Part shown: positions 22,132-32,007 of the stretch, one piece after another | How the letters are laid out: each line of letters begins with the position of its first letter | Numbering within the stretch: the first letter of the stretch is position 1 | Source of the DNA: Paulinella micropora | Taxonomy: Eukaryota; Cercozoa; Imbricatea; Euglyphida; Paulinellidae | DNA: 64,000 nt | Reading direction: 5' to 3' | Assembly (NCBI GenBank): GCA_019918135.1 | Contig: WBZZ01000009.1 | Span: 325,001-389,000 of the forward strand | Program-made: the position numbers and the translations under genes | Notes under the pieces: generated by a model | What the model saw: only the letters and a program-made list of their open reading frames with translations | Told to the model about the DNA's origin: nothing | Database searches by the model: none

Positions 22132-22585
22132 CAGTTGCGTTGTCCAGTAGAAACTTGTTTGCCATCATCTGTTGATATCAATCACCCGTTGTGTTATATC
22201 CATAGAGTTTATCTGGGAACGTAAAGGGCTGTGACGCATCCTTGTACTCTATGCACATAGGTAGTTCGAGTGGTTCGCTGTCGTTGCTTATTTGCAATGC
22301 ATCGTATTCCTCTTGGTCTTCGTCGATCATCATTGTGGTGAAGGACCTGACAAGGAAGTTGTCATCAAAGCGAGCTCGTTGTCGAATGTCGGCTGCTGCA
22401 GTATAGATGGTACGGCTGGATTTGTCTGGCTCGTACTGCGGTTAGCTGGCGAGACTGCCTAGGATCTCTCTAACATCACCAATACCGTATTTATTTAGTA
22501 GGGTCGATACCACTTCGCCTGTCTTTTCAGTTAGCTCGTAACGCATCATCCGATGATATGCAAAGTCCGCAAATCTGCCATTTAT

Positions 22586-24085
22586 TCAGCCAATTCCACA
22601 GCCGGGCATAATTTTTTGATGCAGTTTGTTACGTAGCAGTTCGTTGACAGGTGAAGACGCGAAGAGACAGAAGCGGCGGTGGGCGCCTCGGTCTTTCTTC
22701 TGACAGGTAGTGTTGCAGTATTTGACCCAATTACATCCACTGCATAGTTTGTGCGGCTGAGTTGCAGTCTCCGTCTTGTCGCAGAATTCGCATGAGGCCG
22801 GAGGTACCGGTGCGTCGGAATGTAAACCAATCAGTAACATGCCAGTGTCATGGTATAGGTCGCAGTTGCGACACATCGGTGACGCTTTGCCATCCTTCGG
22901 GCCAACTGTTAAACTTCTTGTGTGTAATCCATCTCGACCCGTTTCGCGTGCCTGTAGCAAAAGTGGACGTCGGTGACGTGGAACCACGGAGCGCCAGGTA
23001 TGATAAAGTGCGATTGAGATGTCGATAGGATTACGTCTGTGTACGGAGAGATTTGTATTTCGACTCTGCATCTGTTTGCAGGTCGAACTGGAGAGCGGAT
23101 GGCGCGTTGACCTCCTTGCATGTGTGGGCGGTCCAGCGTATGTACCTTCTGTTCGCTGACCCAGTCCAATTAAGGAACAGTAGCCATGAGCGTCTCGTTC
23201 GGAAACCATGGGTCTTCTCTTTGATAGATGTAGTTCCTCGGTGCTTCCACTCTCCATTCCGGGCGGCCAGTGACGGGGTGGAACCGGGAAGCCTGCTGCT
23301 TTACCGACCTTGCGGTAAAGTTTAGTCAGGAAGACCCAAACATTGAGTTTAGTTCGAAAGTCGTTTTCGTCCAGCTGTTGATAACGCGAGAGCGATTCCC
23401 ATGGCAAGTTGGGTGGCCGAAGCGAAGGGTCGGTGATGTAGTCGGTATGCATGTTGACTACTACACGGGCGTCTAAACTTGAGGTAGCGGTCACGGGTTC
23501 AGGTGCAGCAGCGGAGACGTTAGAGTGAGCCGAAGTGACGGGGGGTTGAGGCTCGACGTTGACATTTTGCGGGGATGGTACAGTTGGCGGCCCCCCTGGG
23601 GATGGCTGCATGGAGATTTTCATCTCCTCTTGTACTGACCCGTCATTGTCGAAATCCTCATCCTCATCGCACATGAGATTGCACCAGTCATCTTCTACAT
23701 CAGATGTAGACTCCGCCGGGTCGGAGGTTTCAATTTCTTGAGCAAAACGGACTGTGTTACCCCTCCGGTTACGCGTTGGGTTTTGTGCACGGCGGTCTCC
23801 TCGGGATGATGTGCTCGGTGACGGTGAGCGGCTTCTCGACCTTGCGCGATTTAGCGAGCGACCACGAGTAGCGTCGGGGCGTCGTCCACGAGTACATTCT
23901 GCCCCAGAGTGTGTAGGGGACTTGCCGTTTTGTTGCTTGCACTGTGCGTCAACATGTACGCCAGCAATCACTGCGGAGATGATTCTTGTTGTTGCAGTTG
24001 AAACATCTGCGAAGTGACGTCGGCGATAGTGATTGGCGTGTGTCTTGTACGTAGAGGGTTGTGTTGGGAGACTTCTCATCAACAT
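22586..24085 (-). CDS. Copia-type Gag-like protein with MYND zinc finger
   Basis: A 499-residue open frame. The N-terminus is basic with an RS-rich segment (RSRSRSPSPSTSSRGDRR), the middle is acidic and Pro-rich, and the C-terminus has a MYND zinc finger (about residues 430-475) with Cys pattern CEFC...CSGC..YC...C, then H and C. MYND fingers are protein-interaction modules; here the finger replaces or supplements the usual zinc knuckle. Downstream protease and gag-pre-integrase fragments on the same strand make this an LTR retrotransposon gene rather than a host SMYD-type methyltransferase (no SET domain). Confidence 0.65.
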   Translation of the reverse strand: MLMRSLPTQPSTYKTHANHYRRRHFADVSTATTRIISAVIAGVHVDAQCKQQNGKSPTHSGAECTRGRRPDATRGRSLNRARSRSRSPSPSTSSRGDRRAQNPTRNRRGNTVRFAQEIETSDPAESTSDVEDDWCNLMCDEDEDFDNDGSVQEEMKISMQPSPGGPPTVPSPQNVNVEPQPPVTSAHSNVSAAAPEPVTATSSLDARVVVNMHTDYITDPSLRPPNLPWESLSRYQQLDENDFRTKLNVWVFLTKLYRKVGKAAGFPVPPRHWPPGMESGSTEELHLSKRRPMVSERDAHGYCSLIGLGQRTEGTYAGPPTHARRSTRHPLSSSTCKQMQSRNTNLSVHRRNPIDISIALYHTWRSVVPRHRRPLLLQARETGRDGLHTRSLTVGPKDGKASPMCRNCDLYHDTGMLLIGLHSDAPVPPASCEFCDKTETATQPHKLCSGCNWVKYCNTTCQKKDRGAHRRFCLFASSPVNELLRNKLHQKIMPGCGIG

Positions 24086-24270
24086 GGTTCAGGGACATTG
24101 AATCTAAGTTGTCGGTAAGCTTGTTTGCTTGTACCAGTAGCTTAGGTTGTTCACAGAACTGTGGGTATGTAGGCTTAGCAGCGGGTCCGGTCTTGCTATA
24201 GTACAGGCTATTCGGTGCCTCTGATATGTTGAGATGGGTAGCTTGCTTGATCCGTTTTAATTACTGGTTT

Positions 24271-24380
24271 GCTCCGGGCTTCGCCCGGAGTTAACTGCAG
24301 TTAAAGTTCCGAGGAGACGTTTCGCTTTTTACGGTAACCCGGTTGGCACGGCGTAGCCGTGCCGGCGGAGCCGGCACGTG
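24271..24380. repeat. Three perfect GC-rich hairpins
   Basis: CTCCGGGC-TTC-GCCCGGAG (24272-24290), GGCACGGC-GTA-GCCGTGCC (24345-24363) and GTGCCGGC-GGA-GCCGGCAC (24359-24377) are perfect 8-bp stems with 3-nt loops; the last two overlap. Such palindromes are typical dispersed repeats of green-algal organelle genomes. Confidence 0.75.
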
Positions 24381-24565
24381 TTTCCTCCGGTGTCTGGTTA
24401 GGCCTAGGTTGGAAAGTTGGGAAGATCGACAGACGTGTCAGAGAAGCCATCTTTAATGCCTACTGTTACAAAGAAACTCAGAGTTGGTTGCATTGTTTCG
24501 ACTCTGGCAGCCTATCATGTCCAAAATAATGATTTATTTCAAAGATTTGGGCAAATACCGAAACC

Positions 24566-25168
24566 GTGCGAATCACCGAGGTTGTTATGAGTTTCACGGA
24601 TGTGCAAGCTACCATTCGTCTCAACACTGAGGGAAATCAGTGGTCTGCCTCCTCCGTCCTTCAACACGACGGCCCGTACGTTATATTGGGGAAGCCCTCC
24701 AATAATACTTTTCGCCTCCGCCACGAACACACCAACAGGGTCCTCCGTAAAATCGACATCGCGCATCTCAGCCCATACACTGCCCCGACGGACTCGGCTC
24801 AAACCATCGACCCGGTCCGGGATCAAAAGCACAATGACGACAAGAAGGACTAGGCTGTTGGGGAGGTTATAGCCTTCATCGACGATGGCCTACTCAAGTT
24901 AGGGATGATCATGGACGAAGACCCTACGGACGACCGCGACGACTTTCGAGTCCACCAACTAGGCATCACTTCGCTGACAAACATGCAATACCGCCCAATC
25001 TACGTGGAACCGATTACTCATCCGGACGGCACTGTTGCAGAAGGACCGACGCACCTACAATGGACGCGGCCTCTCAACTCCTGGAAGAAGATGACACTCG
25101 ACAGCGAGAACGATAGGGTCGTACATCAAAAACATCCAGTTCCTGCCGAACTCCAGCAACAAGTCTAA
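24566..25168 (+). pseudogene. LTR-element integrase C-terminal fragment
   Basis: The first frame contains DGPYVILGKPSNNTFRLR and then RKIDIAHLSPYTAP, the SH3-like C-terminal domain of gypsy-type integrases (GPY.V......YRL......+..H...L+PY). After a stop a second frame (24905-25168) continues with an Asp-rich tail. The catalytic core is absent. Plus strand, so unrelated to the adjacent minus-strand copia. Confidence 0.65.
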
Positions 25169-25703
25169 GGGCTACATCATCCCCAACCAGCTAAAACGTT
25201 TACGCAAGCCTTACAACGGTAAGAAATACGAATTCCATGTCTTCAAGACTTTGAAAACGAAGTAGACTCTCAAGTGGTTCTTGTTTTTAATCCTCGACTG
25301 ACTCCTTTTTATATACCACTTAACTCTTCACCCAACAAGTTAGTATTTTCTACAGGCTTGTATGATAGTCATATTCACATATTTTGAATAGAAATCAGCT
25401 AAGGCAGGTCACACAATGCTATTACCGCTTTGAACACGTAGTGATAGTGTTGGCTCTACGCTCCTACTCATGATGTATGCTTGGTATACTATATGTCCTG
25501 CCTCTGCATGTTGATACTACCTTGATCATTGCGCTGACACATATACGCACGCACATAATCGCGCATTGATCTACATCTGCAATCTTTTTGATTCATTTTC
25601 TTTTTATACTTATTCACATATCAATCGGTCAATCATCTGTTACGATTCGTTTCGATCGCAACTCCAACCTACCGTTATGGTCTGGGGGGGGGGGGGGGGG
25701 GAG

Positions 25704-26322
25704 TTATCGGAATGAATACCGTACCGCACCGAATGATTAATATTGTGTTAAACATATTTCAAGTTTATACTTCAAGTTTAACTTCTATTTTTAGTTCCGT
25801 TACTTCATTTTTCCGTTTATTTGTCAACTGTCATAACTTGTAGTTGTTACGTGTTCAACTGCTGTTAACAGAATTTATTTGCCTTTACCGGTTAGCTTTT
25901 TAGAAAATGTTAACTATTGCCTTTTCCCCCCATATCTACACTTTATTTCCCTAGATCGCTTTTTCCGGTCCGAGCTCCAGTCATATGAAATAATAATGAC
26001 AGGTAAAATAGGCATCTACGCCAGGTAAAGTGGCAGTCTTCCGTGCTTCTTACTTTATTTTTTCCCAGACTAACTTGAACACCTCCAACTGCTACACAAC
26101 TCGTATTCCACTTGAAATATTCTCGTTAGTTCTCAGAATTTGCATTGTTTCGCAAGGGACAAGTAGTCTGTCAAGTAAGCATACTAAATAAGCTGGAATT
26201 GACCGACCCAGTGTCTTTTGGTACGTTTCCTGATCTCGGTATTTTGAAATCAATTGACAGCCGTGTGTGTATTCAATTGATTGCCGGTTGGTAATTTCCT
26301 CGCAGGAGGCTAGTCAAGACTT
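25704..26322 (+). repeat. Direct repeat, unit 1
   Basis: Starts at tcggaatgaataccgtacc and ends near tagtcaagacttacaa. The same series of words recurs about 720 bp later. No ORF; it begins just after a poly-G run. The preceding 25270-25700 shows nothing recognisable. Confidence 0.8.
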
Positions 26323-26428
26323 ACAAATGTTGGCAAGCATCCGTTTTGTGAAGGCAAGTTGGTCTATTTTGTGTCGTAGCGGCCCGGATGTGACTGGGTT
26401 AGAGTGGAAGGGAAAATAGCAAGGCCTA

Positions 26429-27036
26429 TCGGAATGAATACCGTACCGGACCGAAACATTAATATTGTGTTAAACTTTCTTCACGTTTTTACATCAAGTT
26501 TACACTTCTATTTTTAGTTCCGTTACTTCATTTTTCCATTTATTTATCAACTGTTATAATTTGTAGTTGTTACGTTTTCAACTGCCGTTAACAGATCAAT
26601 TTATTTCCCTTTACCGATTAGCTTTTTAGAAAATGTTAACTATTGCATTTTCCCCCCATATCTAAACTTTATTTCTTTGGACAGCTTTTTACGGTCCCCA
26701 GTCATAATTATTGATAGGTAAAATAGGCAATACACCAGGTAAAGTGGCATCATTTCTACTTTATTTTTTCCAGACTGACTTGAACAACTCCAACCGCTAC
26801 ACAACTCGTGCTAGCACTTGAAATATTCTCGTTAGTTCTTAGAATTTGCATGGTTTCGCAAGGGACAAGTAGTCTGTCAAGCGAGAGTACAAAATAAACT
26901 GGAATTGACCATCCCAGCGTCTTTTGGTACCTACCCTGTTTACGGAAGTATTTTGAAATCAAATGACAGCCGTGTGTGTATTCAATTGAATGCCGGTTGG
27001 CAATTTCCTCACAGGAGGGTAGTCAAGACTTACAAT
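26429..27036 (+). repeat. Direct repeat, unit 2
   Basis: Diverged copy of unit 1 (shared gaataccgtacc, tagttccgttacttcatttt, aaaatgttaactattgc, agggacaagtagtctgtcaag), separated by a spacer of about 105 bp. Divergence argues for an old duplication, which may represent LTR-like or other repeated flanks of a lost element. Confidence 0.8.
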
Positions 27037-27305
27037 TCGAATTTTCCTATGTTTTCGGAAGAGTCACACTTTGTGTGTGCTGTTAACAGCTCGAATTGGG
27101 GAACTCCTACCTGCTTTTGGAAACGCCAACAGCGAGCAAGCTCAAGGTCACTCATCACACCCACACAGGGTAGCTAGTTCACCTGTCTTCGAGTGGCCGT
27201 GCATGGTGACCGTTGTGCATGCTCACCACACGCAGAGAGGCGACTTTGTACTATGTATTCAAGTTCTGTTCGAGTCTGTTCAAGTCTGTTCAGTTCATTG
27301 CATAC

Positions 27306-27313
27306 ATATATAG
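27306..27313 (+). promoter_or_regulatory. Possible TATA box
   Basis: tatatata-like element about 115 bp upstream of the ATG at 27424. Position and composition fit a core promoter, without further support. Confidence 0.3.
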
Positions 27314-27423
27314 GACAGTCCCTCAGCTAAGACCATCGCGTAGCAATCATCCCACAAGGTCTCCTTTGCAAATTCCAGACCTTTTTGCTACACGGTGGGT
27401 CTTTTACGTTCAGGTGTGACAAA

Positions 27424-29927
27424 ATGAGTCTTCCAGCCTCTTTTCCACCCCCCAATTACGACCTGGTCTCCAAGGAAGTTTACTACCGTGAAGAGTGTCT
27501 CAACATTTTTCGCACCCTGCATACCACCCTCAAGGTCCCTTTCATGGATACGTACCGGAAGGCCCTCAAGGACGGCTCGGCAAAGAAGCTCTCTCCCCAG
27601 ACGGATGGAATCAGCTGCGCCCACTTCATCAAGGTAGTCCTCACGACTCTAGAGAAAGATCTTTGCCCCCTCCTAGCGAAAGCAGTTAAGGATGGCCTTC
27701 TCAACCTTGAGGAGCCTTTTATCCCCATGCAGCCCCTCGAGCAAATGGTGGATTACTGGCTTGACCCCTCTGTTTTCCACAAGTGGACCTCTTTTAGGGG
27801 AGAGAGAGATTTAGCTATTAGCCGCTACAGCGACCTTGCGAAAAAGGTCGGTTGGGTTCAATCCCCGGATTACGTCCCCAGCTCTCTACGCTACGTGACG
27901 GGCCCCGTGCCCACGGGTACGGCGGCTCCTACCATGGGGCCATCTTGCTCTCAGCCGGCAGCTGCAACAACGACTACGACTACGACAACGGCGATGCCTA
28001 TGGCTACGGCGACAACTGGATTGCAGGCATCATCGTCGTCGTCATCGTCGTCGGCAGCTCCGACTTAACGTCCCCTGGCAACCCCTACTCCGATGAGGTT
28101 TTCCTCACCAGGCCCACGACGAGGCGGTGGGCCCCTCCCATCCTTTGCAAGCAGAGATTTTCGTCCCACGGGAAGCAGCTTGGGCCCTACAAGCGGGTCA
28201 GAGGCACAACGGTCTCTGTTTAGCCGACCGCCACCGGCCTCTGAGGGGTTACGGCCGCCCGCGCTGTTCCCCCGGGCGCTCAAGTACCATACGCGGGCCG
28301 GCTGGGCCCGGCACGCGGCCAAGCGCCACGAGCCCCTGGACGGCCGCGACTGGGCGCTCTTCTTCCGCGAGGCGTGTGAGCACTATGCGTCGAAGCTCGT
28401 AGTCGACGGGCAGGAGTTCCAGCGCCCCGCGGGCTGGAGCCAGTACCTGGTGCCGAAGAACACGCGGCCGGCGAGCGAGACGATGCTGCGCAACCTGGAG
28501 GGCCAGGAGGTGGGGGCGGAGCTGGGCCTGCGCGCCGCGCCCGGCCAGCGGACGGCCGTGACGGCCGACGACCTGGCCATCTTTGCGTTCGGGTCGCAGC
28601 ACTCGGTGCGCACGGTGGAGCGCTCGTACCTGCTGCCCAGCTACTTTGAAGAACGCGCGCGCAAGCTGGTGGCGTGGATCGATTCGGGGCTGCGTGAGCC
28701 GCACTGGACCGCCGAAGTCAAGCAGGAGAAGCTGCAAGTGACGCGCAGCCAGGCGGCCCAGAAGTTCTGCCAGCAGTTCTCGCTGCGCGGCCCCGTGCTG
28801 GAGCCCTTGCCGGCGGCCGAGGCAGCGCGGCGCGCCCGCGACCGGGCGGCCGTGCGCAACCTGCGGGGCTACACCATCCTGAACTTGCACGCGCAGCTGG
28901 GCCAGGCCGAGGCCGGCCAGCACGTGCCAGCGCGGGCCGAGCCACGGCCGTGGCCGGCCGTGGTCGTGGTGGATGACCCGGGCTTCGACGTGGTGGGCTT
29001 CCAGCAGGTGTACGGCCTCGAAGCCAGGCAGGCTGCCAGGACCCTCACGGCCTTTTGGCAAAAGCGCCCGGACCAGGGCGCGCTGCACGGGGTCCGTATC
29101 CACGTCGCCCGCACGCTGCTGGAGGAGGGGGGGGAGGCCCTCCGGCGGGTAGTGGGTGAACCCCCGGCGGACCTGGCGTCCAACTGGCAGGTGGCGAAGG
29201 AGTACCAGGCTAAGTACGGGCGGGCTTTGCTGGAAAACGCCGGGTATTGGGAGCGGGGCGTGGCGGACTGCCTGCCCCCGCACGCAGAGGTGGAGGCGAA
29301 GAGATGGCCCGACGCCAGCCAGCTCGCTCAGCCTTACTTCTTCCGTTTCCGGATCCAGGACCGCGCGTACGGGGGCTGGCCCGACCGGTGGACGACGGCG
29401 GCCGAGGTGTTGGCGTGGTATGGAGCGAAGCGCGGCCACCTGTTAGGCAGCTGGTGCGCGAGGCAGGGCCTGGCCGTCCAGTCCAAGCTGCAGGCGTACT
29501 TGGACGCGCTGCGAGTCAGGTCGGCGCAACGCCTGGCCGCGCCGGCCGACCAGTTTGTGCTGGTCCAGTGGTCGGCACCGCGCCCGAGCGCACCGAGGGC
29601 TACGAGCCTGCCGGCCGCGAGTACTGGGGGCCCTGGTACGACCGCAACTGGGCCTGGCTGCCGGTCGCGTTGCTGCAGAAGGAGTACAACCGCGCGGACT
29701 GGACCGTGACCTACGACTTGCTGACTCACCGCCTGGGCGTGCACGGCGAGTTTGCCCTGTACCTGCCCCCGGCCGTGGTGTCCGAGGTCCGCAGCCAGGC
29801 CCGCGTCATCGTCGTCGCGCCGCTCGCCGCTCTGCCCGCCACTCCCGCGCCGGGCGCCGGCCAGAAAGGGGGCGGGCGGGGCGCCCAGAAGAAAGGGGCT
29901 AAGCGTGGCGCGGCGGGCGCGTCCTGA
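27424..29927 (+). pseudogene. Unknown virus-block protein, interrupted by TAA and a frameshift
   Basis: The first open stretch (27424-28068, ATG chosen at MSLPASFPPPNYDL) encodes a mixed globular domain of about 160 residues followed by a Thr/Ser/Ala-rich linker and TAA. The same frame reopens at once and runs to about 29585 (YHTRAGWARHAAKRHEPLDG and a long Ala/Arg-rich globular part). A one-base shift then leads into REYWGPWYDRNWAWLPVALL and ends at 29927 with a basic Gly/Lys tail. The linker position of the stop suggests either two genes or one broken gene of about 830 residues. I recognise no family. GC content rises sharply within this locus, marking the left edge of the foreign block. 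Confidence 0.5.
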
Positions 29928-30049
29928 GTCCCCCTTCCTCTGCGTCGGCTGCTTGGCGTCGCCGCGCCGGGTTGATTGTCTGGTACTGCCGGCCGGGCCG
30001 GGCGCCCCCCTCTCACACGGCCGCACGCGGCCTGGTTAAGCAAGAGCCA

Positions 30050-30078
30050 GTGTAATAAAGAAAGCCTGCCCGCAGGCG
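30050..30078 (+). terminator. AATAAA followed by GC hairpin
   Basis: AATAAA lies just before the perfect hairpin GCCTGC-CC-GCAGGC, about 125 bp after the unknown gene ends. Palindromic 3' ends are known in mimivirus-type giant viruses, and AATAAA is the eukaryotic poly(A) signal. Confidence 0.45.
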
Positions 30079-30097
30079 GCCCTAGGCCTACCACCCA

Positions 30098-30285
30098 CCG
30101 TCGTGTGAGTACCACCGGTCCAGGTCGCCAGAGGGTCTACCCCTGCTATCTTGTGAGTAACACCGGTCCAGGCCGCCAGAGGGTCTACCCCTGCTGTCTT
30201 GTGAGTAACGCCGGTCCAGGCCGCCAGAGGGTCTACCCCTGCTGTCTTGTGAGTAACGCCGGTCCAGGCCGCCGGAGCCAGCGGC
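30098..30285 (+). repeat. 48-bp tandem repeat, about 3.7 units
   Basis: Unit of 48 bp beginning gtgagtaacaccggtccagg, with the first unit more diverged. It sits between two convergent genes. Because 48 is divisible by 3 it yields a repetitive 16-residue peptide, but no start or codon signal supports translation. Confidence 0.85.
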
Positions 30286-30395
30286 AGCCAGGCCGCGCCA
30301 GCACCTGTCCGTACACTAGAAAAAACTTGAATAAAAGACTTGTTCAGGTCTAGCGCGGGGCATACCAGATGGACCGGCTGGTGTCCTTGCAGAAG

Positions 30396-31610
30396 TCATT
30401 CCTCTAGCCTGGGCCGTTTGGCTAGCACGCCCGGCGGGTCTCCACGCAGGGTTTTACCACAGGTCCGGCAGAGGGCCGTGTACCCTAAAAGGTGTGTCTG
30501 GGTGTCGAACGAGGTTTGGTACGTTTGGCCCGCTACATGGAATGTCAGTTTCTTGCTTAAAAGCAAGGTGTTTTTGCTGATAAACCAGCCCGTTGGTGCC
30601 AGAGCGGCACCGTGCAGGCAATGGTTAGACTTGAAATCAATTGTTACTTTTTGGCCGGGGGAGCTAGAAATCCCACCGCTGGAGAATTGGAGCTGGTACC
30701 GTTGGCTTGGATCCAGGCTTGGTGAATATCTTTCAATATACTCTTTGTCTTCTTGGAGAGACTTCTCGAAGATCTTCCACATGGACGGCAGTGGATTGGC
30801 CAGGACATAGCGTTCCTTTCTTGATTGCAAGGACAGATCTACCGCGTACACTGCAAACTGATGCAAGGGCAGTGAAAGCCTGTCCCAACCCTCCTGCTGC
30901 GGCCAGGGGCGCTGTATGCCAATGTGATACTGATACACAACCTCTGACTGGCCAGAGTTAGGAGCCTCGGCGCTTACCGCCATGCCTATCTGCTTTGCTC
31001 CGGTTGTCCGGTCTTGCAGATGCACCAGCCACACGACAGGACCGCCGGGCTTGCCACCCGTAAGACAGCGCAACACACTCATCAGGGGGTCGAAATTCTG
31101 GCGTTGCTGCGGGGCGACCTTGTGTAGTGCCAAGGCGCACTCGACGCTGTTTTTTAGCTCTTCCAGGCTCACTCCATGTTTAACTCCCGCTGTTTTCAGT
31201 AGCTCCGGCTCGCACAGTAGCAGTTTTTGCAAATGATTCCAGATGCGCTCGGGGGTGGTTTCCATGGCTAGCCGAAATTCGGTGCCTGGCGGATCGGCGA
31301 GCTTGCCCCACAGGTCCTGGACAATTCTTTGGTAACGCGGAGCCGAGAACTTTATATTCCAATAGATCTTCTGGAAGACCTCCCGGGAAAAGTGTCTTTC
31401 CCCCCAGGGCAGGGCGGGATTTCCTAGGCATTCTTGCGCCCACTTCAGGTACAGCGCATAATAAGTGTACCAACTTGGGGCGCCGCATGTTGAGCACCAC
31501 CGGCTGCGTGTGCGTCCTTTTAGGACCGGTTCAGCTACCCATACAGCCTGGCTGCCGCAGGGCACGCGAACCGAACCGCAGTTACTACACAACCCCACGC
31601 CTGGAGGCAT
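30396..31610 (-). CDS. Zinc-ribbon protein, function unknown (virus block)
   Basis: Uninterrupted ORF of about 404 residues from the ATG at 31610 (MPPGVGLCSNCGSV); an in-frame upstream ATG at 31700 would add 30 low-complexity residues. The N-terminus has CSNC...C..C and RWCSTCG, a likely zinc ribbon, and the C-terminus another CRTCG pair before a basic KRPRLEE end, which could be a nuclear localisation signal. The body is globular with no family I recognise. It is one of the few intact genes of the block and has lower GC than its neighbours. Giant-virus late transcription factors are zinc proteins of similar size, but no motif proves that link. It lies downstream of and codirectional with the RPB1-like gene. 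Confidence 0.75.
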   Translation of the reverse strand: MPPGVGLCSNCGSVRVPCGSQAVWVAEPVLKGRTRSRWCSTCGAPSWYTYYALYLKWAQECLGNPALPWGERHFSREVFQKIYWNIKFSAPRYQRIVQDLWGKLADPPGTEFRLAMETTPERIWNHLQKLLLCEPELLKTAGVKHGVSLEELKNSVECALALHKVAPQQRQNFDPLMSVLRCLTGGKPGGPVVWLVHLQDRTTGAKQIGMAVSAEAPNSGQSEVVYQYHIGIQRPWPQQEGWDRLSLPLHQFAVYAVDLSLQSRKERYVLANPLPSMWKIFEKSLQEDKEYIERYSPSLDPSQRYQLQFSSGGISSSPGQKVTIDFKSNHCLHGAALAPTGWFISKNTLLLSKKLTFHVAGQTYQTSFDTQTHLLGYTALCRTCGKTLRGDPPGVLAKRPRLEE

Positions 31611-31815
31611 GGGAGCGGGACGCGGAGGGGAGGGAGAAGAGAGCCTAAGAGAGGTTTGTACTCTACAACGAAAACCCTGCTTTACACCACCAGCTGGCAA
31701 GACAGCTGGGGAGAAGAACGCCCCCCTTCCCCTCCTTCCCTTTCCCCATCCCCGCCCCTTTACCCATGGCTCTCCTTCTTTTTCTCTCTCGGTGAGGGAG
31801 GGGGCCCTCCCTAGG
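31611..31815 (-). promoter_or_regulatory. Pyrimidine-rich upstream tract of the zinc-ribbon gene
   Basis: On the coding strand the bases before the ATG are strongly C/T-rich (the plus strand shows ggaggggagggagaagagag). Similar tracts precede most genes of the block. Confidence 0.4.
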
Positions 31816-32007
31816 GCGCACTCTTCCTAGGGCACCGTCTCTTCCAGCTCTGTTTCTTTACACCCCCTCACCCTCTCCCCCTTGAGCCCCGGGGCCTGCT
31901 TCCCAGCGCGGCCCCGGCTGCGCTGGGGCTCCATCCACACTGGCGAGGAGCTCTCTCTCAGTGTGTGTCTTTGTCGTTTGTCTGGGCGTCCCTCACACCG
32001 CTCGGGG

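Noticed and set aside
22586-24085. Host SMYD-type methyltransferase based on the MYND finger
   Set aside because: No SET domain; protease and gag-pre-integrase fragments follow on the same strand.
28249-29439. 396-codon minus-strand ORF
   Set aside because: Antisense to the unknown gene; its Leu/Arg/His-rich composition is typical of GC-rich complement frames.
29976-30353. ORF with 16-residue peptide repeats
   Set aside because: Product of a 48-bp tandem repeat between convergent genes; no start context or homology.
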